This document shows, piece after piece, positions 26,249-35,245 of a DNA stretch of 64,000 nt. Source of the stretch: Salipiger mangrovisoli (lineage in GTDB: Bacteria; Pseudomonadota; Alphaproteobacteria; Rhodobacterales; Rhodobacteraceae); the NCBI RefSeq assembly GCF_015223355.1, contig NZ_JADFFK010000026.1, forward strand, positions 17,649 to 81,648, in the 5' to 3' direction. The translations under genes and the position numbers were made by a program. Positions within the stretch are counted from its first letter, which is position 1. Each line of letters opens with the position of its first letter. A model generated the notes under the pieces. It was given only the letters and a program-made list of their open reading frames with translations. It made no database searches and had not been told where the DNA came from.

Positions 26249-27556
26249 ATGAGCAATCTCGATATCGGTATCCTCGGCACCGTCATCGCCCTCGTGCTGA
26301 TCGCGCTGCGCGTGCCGATCGGCCTGGCGCTCGGCCTGGTGTCGATCGTCGGCATCTCGCAGATGTTCAACATGAACGTCGCCTGGGGAATGATCTCGGC
26401 CACGCCCTTCGACTACGTCGGACAATGGGAGCTTTCAGCCGCCCCGATGTTCCTGCTGATGGGCTTCCTGTGTTCCTCGACCGACATGACACGCGGGCTC
26501 TTCCTGTCGCTGCGGCTCTATCTCGCGCGGCTGCCGGGCGGGCTTGCGATCACCTCGGTCGGGGCCTGCGCCTTCTTCGCCGCGGCCTCGGGCTCTTCGG
26601 TCGCCACCGCCTCGGCCATGTCGCGCATGGCGGTGCCCGAGATGCTGAAACAGGGCTACGACAAGGGACTCGCCACCGGCACCATCGCCGCTTCGGGCAC
26701 CCTCGGCTCGCTGATCCCGCCCTCTGTCCTGCTGATCCTCTACGGCGTCTACGCGCAGGTCTCGGTCGGCCAGCTCTTCATGGCGGGGTTCATCCCCGGC
26801 ATCCTCTCGGCGCTGATCTACATGGCGATGATCGTCACCCGCGTGAAGCTGAACCCCTCTCTGGCCGGGGAAACCCCGCCGCCGCCGACCGAGGCGGAAC
26901 GCCGCGAGGCGCTGCGCGACGTCTGGCCGCTGCCGACGCTGATCCTGCTCGTGCTGGGCGGCATCTTCTCGGGCGCCTTCTCGCCCACCGAGGCGGGCGC
27001 GCTCGGCGCCTTCTTCGCGGCAGTGATCGGAGCGGTGCGCGGCAAGCTCACCCGCGCCGCGGTGATCGAGGCGGTGACGCAGGCGGTGGTCTCCACCGGG
27101 TCGATCTTCATCATCCTGATCGGCTCGCTGTTCTTCACCCGCTTCCTCGCGCTCTCGGGCCTGCCGACAGCCTTCTCCAACGCGATCCTCTCGGTCAGCA
27201 GCGAGGTCTGGTGGATCCTCTTCGCGGTGACGGTGATCTACCTGGTTCTCGGGATGCTGATCGACTCCATCGGCCTGCTGCTGCTGACGCTGCCGATCCT
27301 CGTGCCGCTGGTGCAAACCACCGGGATCGACGCGATCTGGTTCGGCATCATCATTGTCAAGCTGCTGGAGATCGGCCTTGTCACGCCGCCGATCGGGCTC
27401 AATGTCTACATGATCAACGGCGCGCTCAACAACGCGGTGACCCTGCCCGAGATCTTCCGCGGCATCTGGTGGTTCCTGCTGATGGACCTCGCGACGCTGC
27501 TGATCCTGATCCTGTTCCCGGCGCTGACGCTCTGGCTGCCATCGCTGGCCTACTGA
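26249..27556 (+). CDS. dctM: TRAP transporter large permease (second system)
   Basis: The predicted protein has 435 residues and about 12 membrane helices. The family motif AAASGSSVATASAMSRMAVPE (shortened here in meaning to the ASGSS loop) and GTLGSLIPPSVLLILYG are present. It should carry out sodium-coupled uptake with the second DctP and DctQ. A GAGAGGA ribosome site precedes ATG 26249. Confidence 0.92.
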   Translation: MSNLDIGILGTVIALVLIALRVPIGLALGLVSIVGISQMFNMNVAWGMISATPFDYVGQWELSAAPMFLLMGFLCSSTDMTRGLFLSLRLYLARLPGGLAITSVGACAFFAAASGSSVATASAMSRMAVPEMLKQGYDKGLATGTIAASGTLGSLIPPSVLLILYGVYAQVSVGQLFMAGFIPGILSALIYMAMIVTRVKLNPSLAGETPPPPTEAERREALRDVWPLPTLILLVLGGIFSGAFSPTEAGALGAFFAAVIGAVRGKLTRAAVIEAVTQAVVSTGSIFIILIGSLFFTRFLALSGLPTAFSNAILSVSSEVWWILFAVTVIYLVLGMLIDSIGLLLLTLPILVPLVQTTGIDAIWFGIIIVKLLEIGLVTPPIGLNVYMINGALNNAVTLPEIFRGIWWFLLMDLATLLILILFPALTLWLPSLAY

Positions 27557-27571
27557 CCGAAAGGACGACAG

Positions 27572-28279
27572 ATGACCGACTGTCCCGTGATGCTGCTCAG
27601 CGGCGGAAGCCGCGGCATCGGTGCCGAAATCGCGCGCGCCGCTCAGGCGCGCGGCTGGCACGTGAGCCTTGGTCTGCGCGACCTCTCCGCAGTGCCGGAG
27701 GGCATGGTTCCCGAACGGCTCGACACCTTCGCCTATGACGCGACCGAGCGCGCCGCCGAAGCGCGTTGGGCCGAGGCCGTGATCGCCAGGCATGGCCGTA
27801 TCGATGCCATCGTGGCGAGCGCCGGGCTCTTCACCTCGAGCAGCATCGTCGAGGCGTCGGAAGGTGAGGTCGATACCCTGCTGGAGGTCAATCTGCGCGC
27901 ACCGCGCCGGCTTGCGATGGCGGGCTGGGAAGCGCTCAAGGCGGGCGGTCGCGGTCGCGTTGTCATTCTCGGCTCGCTTTCGGGCAAGCGCGTCGCCTCG
28001 GCCGGATCGGGTCTCTATTCGGTCAGCAAGTTCGCGGCAGTCGGACTTGCCCATGCGCTCCGCTACGAGGGCTGGGACCACGGCATCCGCGCCACCGCGG
28101 TCTGTCCGGGGCTGGTGGCGACCGAAATGGGCGAAACCGCTTCGGCCGGCAGCCGCCCCGCGGAGCAGATGACCCAGCCCGAGGAGGTCGCGCATCTGGT
28201 GATGGAAGCGATTGGCCTGTCGAACACGGCTTCAGTCCCCGAGATCCATATCAATTGCCGTACCGACGGGATCTTCTGA
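27572..28279 (+). CDS. short-chain dehydrogenase/reductase
   Basis: The predicted protein has 235 residues. The classical SDR signs are visible: SGGSRGIGAEIA near the N-terminus for NAD(P) binding, VASAG for the fold, and the catalytic Ser (ILGSLSG) and YSVSK. A GAAAGGA ribosome site precedes ATG 27572, 15 bp after the second dctM. It is the last gene of the TetR-linked TRAP operon and may oxidise or reduce the product of the amidohydrolase. The substrate cannot be told. Confidence 0.88.
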   Translation: MTDCPVMLLSGGSRGIGAEIARAAQARGWHVSLGLRDLSAVPEGMVPERLDTFAYDATERAAEARWAEAVIARHGRIDAIVASAGLFTSSSIVEASEGEVDTLLEVNLRAPRRLAMAGWEALKAGGRGRVVILGSLSGKRVASAGSGLYSVSKFAAVGLAHALRYEGWDHGIRATAVCPGLVATEMGETASAGSRPAEQMTQPEEVAHLVMEAIGLSNTASVPEIHINCRTDGIF

Positions 28280-29126
28280 ACGGGCCTTTGGGCCGGCAAT
28301 ACGGCCGCGCGATACATCGCGTATCGATCAGGACGAGGCTTCGACTGAGCGAGGATGCGTTGTGAAGCCACTGCGGCGCGCTCTGCGGCTTAGTCACGAT
28401 GCTCCGGTAATTCGGTCTTTCGCCCCCCCGCGCTTGACCGGCTGGCGCGGCGTCTGCGCGGAGCGCATACCGCACGGCCCGACCTCCCTCCAGATGTGCC
28501 GGGATGCGGGCGAGAAGACCCACAACCGGCCGACCGGCCCGGAGCGGCACGATGACCGATACGACATTGCCACAAGACAAGGCGAAACCGCGGGCGCGCC
28601 CGTGGCCCAGCCTCGCCGGGGCGACTGAGGCCTACCGGGGCCCGGAAGGCCGTCGCCGAGGCGGTGGTCGGGGGGATCTCGGACCTTACCTTCCGGTTCG
28701 CCATCCACCTGATCCGGACCGGGGTAATGCGTGTGGTGGCGAGGCCGCCGGTTTCGCGGTTTTCCGGCCAAAGCCCGGCGTGACACACGTGCCTGGCGCT
28801 GCGACGCTCGCGGGGGGCTTGCTCGGACTCGCGGACATCCCGTGAAGCGGCCCTCCGGCACGCAGCCAGCGGTGGCGCGATCACATGGCCGCTGCGAGCC
28901 CTTCATTGCCGTACGCACGCCCTGTGCAGAACCACGCGCGAGGGCCGGACGTCTGCGGCGTGTGTCGACAGGGAGTGGCATGTCTCGGTCCGCCATTCCA
29001 CGCCGCGAGACACGACCTCTGGGTTGGTCACAAGACCGTGCGGCGGGACCCAAAAAACGAGGTCTCGACCCGAAATTGCGGTACACTCCTGCGTGGCCAC
29101 GCGCTCTGTCGAAGGGAGGCTCACCA
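28280..29126. other. 847-bp gap with decayed coding traces
   Basis: Near 28552 an ATG with MTDTTLPQDKAKPRARPWPS runs in one frame, then a frameshift near 28640 leads to VAEAVVGGISDLTFRFAIHL and a stop near 28791. The codon bias suggests a former gene, but I cannot name the family. The rest shows no gene. The end of the gap probably holds the promoter of the operon at 29127. Confidence 0.35.
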
Positions 29127-29615
29127 ATGTCGCAAGTTCCAATGGTACGCCGAAGGTTTGTGGCAGCGGGGGCTGCGGCCCTGTTGGCCGCTGGTCCCGG
29201 CCTGACATCGCCTGCCCGCGTACAGGGTCTCGCTCCGACCAAATCCATGCGCGGCGGTGCGAACAATTACCTGCCGGGTGCTCCCGTAGTGGACCGGATC
29301 GGCGGCGGCGGCTTCACGATGTCCGGAACCGTACGCCGCGCGGGTGACGGCACGCCCCTGAAGGGTATTCGGATCCAGATCTGGGCGCACACCGTCGAGG
29401 GACGCGAGAGCGAGGTCCGAAGCCACGGCGCGACCCTGACCAACGCGGACGGCATATTCCAGCTCGATATGCCGCAAATTGTACCGATCTTCGGACAACC
29501 GCATGGGCACCTCGCCTATGACAGCGGCGGCTTCAGGACAGTCTTTCTCCGCCCGGTCATGGCCAGTGCGCGTGACACGAGTCTTTCGGCACATTTCGTG
29601 CTGGAACCCGCGTGA
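29127..29615 (+). CDS. Tat-exported small protein with intradiol-dioxygenase-like fold
   Basis: The predicted protein has 162 residues from ATG 29127 (GGGAGG at 29114-29119). The N-terminus has a twin-arginine pattern (MVRRRFVAAGAAALLAAG), so export in folded form by Tat is likely. The mature part matches the C-terminal, transthyretin-like half of intradiol dioxygenases: NNYLPGAP, GTPLKGIRIQIWAHT and an HxH in GQPHGHLAYDSGG. It is far shorter than catechol dioxygenases (about 250-300 residues), and only one ligand Tyr candidate is clear. Its stop overlaps the next start (GTGA), so the two work together. Activity may be metal- or haem-linked but is unknown. Confidence 0.78.
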   Translation: MSQVPMVRRRFVAAGAAALLAAGPGLTSPARVQGLAPTKSMRGGANNYLPGAPVVDRIGGGGFTMSGTVRRAGDGTPLKGIRIQIWAHTVEGRESEVRSHGATLTNADGIFQLDMPQIVPIFGQPHGHLAYDSGGFRTVFLRPVMASARDTSLSAHFVLEPA

Positions 29616-30247
29616 CACTGGCAGTCGTCTGCCGCGCAATCCTCGGCTGGGCCGCGATCATCGCCGTCATCGCAACGGCGCTGTTCGTCGCTGCTGGGAG
29701 CTCGTACCTGCAGTATCGAACCCCGGTCTATGTTGCGGCAGGCTTCGCGGGCGTGGTTGCGCTGTGCCTGCTGCTGGTGCAGCCCTTGCTCGCCACCGGG
29801 ATGCTGCCCGGATTGCCGTTGCGGGCTGGGCGACGGGTCCATCGGTGGACCGGCGTGGCCCTGGTGCTGGCCGTGGCCATGCATGTCGCCGGCCTTGGGA
29901 TCGCGAGTCCGCCCGACATGCTGGATGCCTTGACCTTCACCGCGCCGACCCTGTTCTCGGTCTTTGGTGTCGTGGCGATGTGGGCTCTGGTCGCAGCGGC
30001 GCTCCTGGCGGGCGTCAGAAAAAGACGTTCCCTGCGTCCGCAGGCGTGGCGGCTTGCGCATTGCACGGCGGCCGCCGTCGTCGTGGTCGGCAGCGTGGCA
30101 CACGCGATGCTGATCGAAGGGACGATGGGGAGCGTGTCGAAGACCTTGCTGTGCGCGCTTGTGATTGGCTCATCGGCGCTGACCGCAGCGCGTCTCAGGC
30201 CCTGGGCCGGAGCGTGGCGAGCCTGGCCGGGACAGGCGAGGAAATAG
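29612..30247 (+). CDS. haem-b-type membrane protein (ferric-reductase-like transmembrane domain)
   Basis: The predicted protein has 211 residues. The GTG start overlaps the upstream stop by 4 bases. Six hydrophobic helices are seen, with His residues in VHRWTG, AMHVAGLG, LAHCTAA and SVAHAML. Two pairs on neighbouring helices are placed as in ferric-reductase-like or YedZ/MsrQ haem-b proteins. No FAD or NADPH domain is present. It could pass quinol electrons across the inner membrane to the coupled Tat-exported protein, in the manner of MsrQ with MsrP. This pairing is inferred. Confidence 0.78.
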   Translation: MTLAVVCRAILGWAAIIAVIATALFVAAGSSYLQYRTPVYVAAGFAGVVALCLLLVQPLLATGMLPGLPLRAGRRVHRWTGVALVLAVAMHVAGLGIASPPDMLDALTFTAPTLFSVFGVVAMWALVAAALLAGVRKRRSLRPQAWRLAHCTAAAVVVVGSVAHAMLIEGTMGSVSKTLLCALVIGSSALTAARLRPWAGAWRAWPGQARK

Positions 30248-30862
30248 CCGATCGGCTTCGCGGGCGGGAGCTTCGACAGCCGGCCTTTTTCGGTAAGGCC
30301 CGACCCTCTGCTCCAGCGACGCCACGCTAAATCGACAGGCTGGGCCATTGACCGCCGGCTCCGGACCGGAAGCATCGGAAATACGGCAACAAAGCACCTT
30401 CCAGCCCGTACAGCTTTCTCCACCGCTGCGCGTCTCCGCGTGGTGTGGCGACGGGCCCTTGCCGCGATGGGCCGCCGCTTGAGCAAGCTCCCGGGCCACG
30501 CGTCATCGCCCGTGAAGAACCTGCGAGCGCCGGGCGAGGTCCAGCAGCAAGCGCATCTTCATGCCTGTCCCGCTCGGGTCGGCTCTTGAAATTGCGGTCA
30601 ACCGCGGGCCTTGTCGGTGAAGCTGCGCAACAGCACTTGGAAGGCGCAAGCGTGACTTTTCGCGCGCTGCCGAAGCCCGACTGACGTCCCAGACGCACTG
30701 CTTCGGGCCACGTCGAGATCGGGGCTCTCCGTGCAAGGACCAGCCCGGAACGAACCGATGCACAGGTGGTGCCAGCGCGCACATCAGCGAATGGTCACCG
30801 GCGTGGCTGCCCCCCTGCCCTGGTCTCTGCGAAACGCGGGCCGAAAGACACCCTCTCGTCGC
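30248..30862. other. 615-bp gap without a recognised gene
   Basis: Several short open frames occur on both strands, none with a convincing start, codon bias or motif. A Phe-rich segment near 30560-30620 on the minus strand might be an old coding remnant. The left end of the gap follows the membrane protein; the right end is the 3' side of nadC. No clear terminator was seen. Confidence 0.35.
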
Positions 30863-31710
<848 letters not shown>

Positions 31711-31711
<1 letters not shown>

Positions 31712-33273
31712 CAGGCGGGTTCCTTCTGGAGCGTGTCGCGGAGGGCCATGGCCTCCGTAAGGGTGATGCGGCTGCGGCTGCCGGTCTCGGGCGCGTCTTC
31801 GCCGGCATCCGAGCGGAAATGCGCGCCGCGGCTCTCGCGGCGGGTGAGCGCGGCGGCGGCGATCAGCGTCGCGGTGGCGGTCATGTTGCGCAGCGGTGTG
31901 CAGCCCGGCTGCGCGGCCTCGATCACGGCAATCTCGCGCAGGCAGGCGGCGAGGCCCTCTGCCGTGCGGATCACCCCGGCGCCGGCGGTCATGGCATCGC
32001 GCAGGCGGTCCACGAGCTGCGGGTCGGGCGCCTCGGCAGGGCCGGTCTGCGGCAGGGCGAGCGGCGGTGCGTCCCGGAGCTCGCCAAGTTCCCCGGCGAT
32101 GTCCGACGCGCAGCGGCGGGCGTAGACCAGCGCCTCCAAGAGCCCGTTCGAGGCCAGCCGGTTCGCGCCGTGCAGTCCGGTCGAGGCGCATTCGCCGCAG
32201 GCCCAGAGCCCGGCGAGCGAGGCGCGCCCGGCGGCATCGGTCGCGATCCCGCCCATATGGTAATGTGCAGCGGCGGCGACGGGGATGGGCTGGGTGACCG
32301 GGTCGATCCCCGCGCGGATACTGGCGGCGGCGACGCCCGGGAAGTCCTCGCGGATCCGGGGGCCGAGCGCGTCGCGGGTGTCGAGCATCGGGCGCAGGCC
32401 GGACCGGCTCTGCGCGTAGACGGCGCGGGCGACCACGTCGCGCGGGGCAAGTTCGAGGTCGGGGTGCTGGCCTTCCATGAAGCGCTGGCCCAGCCGGTTG
32501 ACCAGCACCGCCCCCTCGCCGCGCAGCGCCTCGGTTGCGAGCGGCGCGGGATCGAGGCCGATGTCCATGGCGGTGGGGTGGAACTGCACGAACTCCATGT
32601 CGGCCATCACCGCCCCGGCCCGCGCGGCCAGCCCTGCGACCTGCCCGCGGATGCGCGCGGGGTTGGTGGTCAGCGCGTAGAGCCCGCCCGAGCCGCCGCC
32701 TGCCAGCAGCACAGCCGGGGTGGTCACCGCCACGGGCGCGCCGCCGTCGGAGGGCGCCAGCTCGACACCTGTGACCCGGCCTTCGGCGCTGCGCAGCCCG
32801 GTGGCCAGCCAGCCCTCGAGCACCTGCACCGAGGCTGCCTGCCGCACCTGCGCCACCAACGCGCGCATGATCTCGGCGCCGGCCTGATCGCCGCGCACCC
32901 GCACCACGCGGGCAAAGCCATGCGCCGCCTCGCGCGAGAGCAGGTAGCCCCCCGCCGCGTCGCGGTCGAAGGGGGCGCCGAGATCGGTCAGGTTCAGGAT
33001 GTGGTCCCGCGCCTCGCGCGTGACGGAATGCGCCACCTCGGGATCGACGATCCCGGCGCCGGCACGCAGCGTGTCGGCGGCATGGGCCTCGGGGCTGTCG
33101 GGCCGGGCCATGGCGGCGGCGACGCCGCCCTGCGCCCAGGCCGAGCTTGCGCCGGTGCCCAGCGGGTCGGGCGAGACCAGCAGCACCGGGCGCGGTGCCA
33201 GTGCCAGCGCCGCGTAGAGCGCGGCCAGACCCGCGCCGAGGATGACCACGCGGTCGGTCGCGACATCGGTCAC
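31711..33273 (-). CDS. nadB: L-aspartate oxidase
   Basis: The predicted protein has 520 residues, a family-typical length. It oxidises L-aspartate to iminoaspartate with FAD. The N-terminal Rossmann motif VVILGAGLAALYAALAL binds FAD; SSAWAQGGVAAAM, the HP-rich EFVQFHPTA, and HYHMGGIATDAAGR with catalytic His/Arg follow. The C-terminal helical domain contains AALTRRESRGAHFRSD. It starts 4 bp after nadA and overlaps nadC by one base. The set is the only biosynthetic operon in the window. Confidence 0.97.
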
Positions 33274-33277
33274 CGGG

Positions 33278-34330
33278 TCAGGCCGCCGCGCGCTTCGACA
33301 GGTCGATCATCCGCTGCACCGCGCGGCGCGCCTCCTCGGCGACCGAGGCATCGACCTCGACCGCGCCCTCCATGCTGTGCAGCGACCAGAGCACCTTTTC
33401 CAGCGTGATCATCTTCATGTAGGGGCACATGTTGCAGGGGCCGACGAACTCGATCCCCGGCAGCGCGTCCGAGATGTTCGAAGCCATCGAGCATTCGGTG
33501 ACCAGCATCGCCTTCTGCGGCTGCTCGCGGGTGACGTAGTCGATGATCCCGGCGGTCGACCCCGAGAAATCGGCCTCGGCCACCACGTCGGGCGGGCACT
33601 CGGGATGGGCGATGATCCGGGTGTCGGGCTGCCAGCTGCGGAAGTCGCGCAGCTCGGCGGCGGTGAAGCGCTCGTGCACGATGCAGGAGCCGTCGTACCA
33701 GACGATATTTTTCTGCGGCACCTGTTTGGCGACGTTCTGCGCCAGGTACTTGTCGGGCGTCATGATGACCGTCTCGGCATCCAGCGCAGCGACGATCTGC
33801 GCGGCATTCGACGAGGTGCAGCAGATGTCTGAGGCCGCCTTCACCGCGGCCGAGGTGTTCACGTAGGTGACCACCGGCGCGCCGGGATAGCGGCGGCGCA
33901 TCTCGGCGATGCCCTCGGGGGTGATGCTTTCCGCGAGCGAGCAGCCGGCGTCCATGTCGGGCATCAGCACGGTCTTCTCGGGGCTGAGGATCTTCGAGGT
34001 CTCGGCCATGAAATGCACCCCGCATTGCACGATGACATCGGCCTTCACACGGGTTGCCTCGATGGCCAGTTGCAGGCTGTCACCGACCACGTCGGCGATG
34101 CCGTGGTAGATCTGCGCGGTCATGTAGTTGTGGGCAAGAATGACCGCGTTGCGCTCTTTCTTGAGCTTGTTGATCGCTTCGACATAGGGCGCGTGGATCG
34201 CCCAGTCGGCGGGGCTGACAACGCGGCTCATGCTGGCGTAGACATCCGCCAGACGCTCGGCGGCCTCCAGCGAAGGCGCAAGGTCGTAATGCTGGCCGAG
34301 CATTTCGGCGATCGTGGTCTCGTCGAGCAT
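33278..34330 (-). CDS. nadA: quinolinate synthase
   Basis: The predicted protein has 350 residues. It condenses iminoaspartate with dihydroxyacetone phosphate to quinolinate using a [4Fe-4S] cluster. Cluster cysteines are likely C103 (VQCGVHFM), C245 or its neighbourhood (HPECPPDVV), and C299/C302 (GPCNMCPYMK). HNYM near residue 68 is a substrate loop. ATG 34330 follows GGAG; the frame extends upstream to 34498 but that part lacks the family pattern. It is first in nadABC and is preceded by a 7-bp palindrome. Confidence 0.95.
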   Translation of the reverse strand: MLDETTIAEMLGQHYDLAPSLEAAERLADVYASMSRVVSPADWAIHAPYVEAINKLKKERNAVILAHNYMTAQIYHGIADVVGDSLQLAIEATRVKADVIVQCGVHFMAETSKILSPEKTVLMPDMDAGCSLAESITPEGIAEMRRRYPGAPVVTYVNTSAAVKAASDICCTSSNAAQIVAALDAETVIMTPDKYLAQNVAKQVPQKNIVWYDGSCIVHERFTAAELRDFRSWQPDTRIIAHPECPPDVVAEADFSGSTAGIIDYVTREQPQKAMLVTECSMASNISDALPGIEFVGPCNMCPYMKMITLEKVLWSLHSMEGAVEVDASVAEEARRAVQRMIDLSKRAAA

Positions 34331-34367
34331 GAACCTGCTCCTCCCCAGAGTCTGCGTCGCGTCCCGA

Positions 34368-34387
34368 TGTGTCGGTTGGTCGACACA
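34368..34387. promoter_or_regulatory. palindrome upstream of nadA
   Basis: TGTGTCG (34368-34374) and CGACACA (34381-34387) are perfect 7-bp arms around GTTGGT, 38 bp upstream of the nadA start. The position suits a repressor operator. NAD operons of alphaproteobacteria are often controlled by dedicated repressors such as NadQ, but I cannot show that this is such a site. Confidence 0.5.
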
Positions 34388-34934
34388 CGGGCAGTCGCGT
34401 CGCGAAATAGCCGCATGTTGACCCAGGGACAAGCCGGGGCGCGAAACTTCGCAGCCCCCGCGCCACCGAAACCGCTTTCGCGCGACCTTTGCAAGCAAGC
34501 GGGGCCGTCCGGCTTCGGGTCAGGCTACCTTGTGGGTGTGTCCCGTATCGAACGCGATGTGCGCCGCAGATGGCCAACGCGACAGGCGCTGGGTCACGCG
34601 AAGGCGGCGAACCCCCCCAGGTCTCTGCCGCATTTGAAGTCGCAACATTGCGCCGTAGGCGCCCTGCCGAGCAGGGCCCCCGTTCATGAGCCACATGCCC
34701 GCTCGGTGCCAGATAGACAGCTAAAGCCGAGGCATGACCGTTGGCCAGCTCGAGGCCTGCACCGTATTCGGCCTGCCCGCGCCCCGCCGCGATCATCGGA
34801 TGCCCCGTCGGCTGGAAGGCGCATCGACGACCCAATGCTTCGCGCCGCTTGCTCACAGACACCTTGCATGGGTGGCCACCGACAGGGTGCTGGCCATGCG
34901 GGTTTTTTCCAACACCAGCCAAGGCGATGTTCCG

Positions 34935-35160
34935 GGGTACTGCGGGCTCCGCGCGGACCTTGGCCTCAGCCTCGGCCGAAAGGATGTTCTTGATGGGTCC
35001 GCGGAGGCGGCGGCTTTTGGACGAGCCGGCCCGCTCCGCCCGATGTATTTGGCAGCCCGGAAACTACGCCATGGGCCGCCGCGATGGATGCCCGCTGCCT
35101 TGAACGGGCGCGTGATCGCCTCGTCGTCGCTGCCGACCAATGCCTCGATGTCGGACCGGC
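34935..35160 (-). pseudogene. C-terminal remnant of an IS3-family transposase
   Basis: In one frame the minus strand gives SDDEAITRPFKAAGIHRGGP then WRSFRAAKYI. After a frameshift near 35030 it gives RRLRGPIKNILSAEAEAKV. These match the order of the IS3 orfB C-terminus (DNALAE.IN.LFKAEVIHRRGPWRSFEAVEYA... and RRLLGPIGNIPPAEAEA). The catalytic Asp residues are gone. The rest of the 34331-35245 gap shows only the nadA palindrome and short frames without merit. Confidence 0.6.
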
Positions 35161-35245
35161 TGCCGCGACCTCGAGCGGAAGTGTTTCGCAAGGCCGGTCA
35201 ATGAAATGCGTATGAGGTTGGATGAGGCAGGACCCGGATCGCGCT

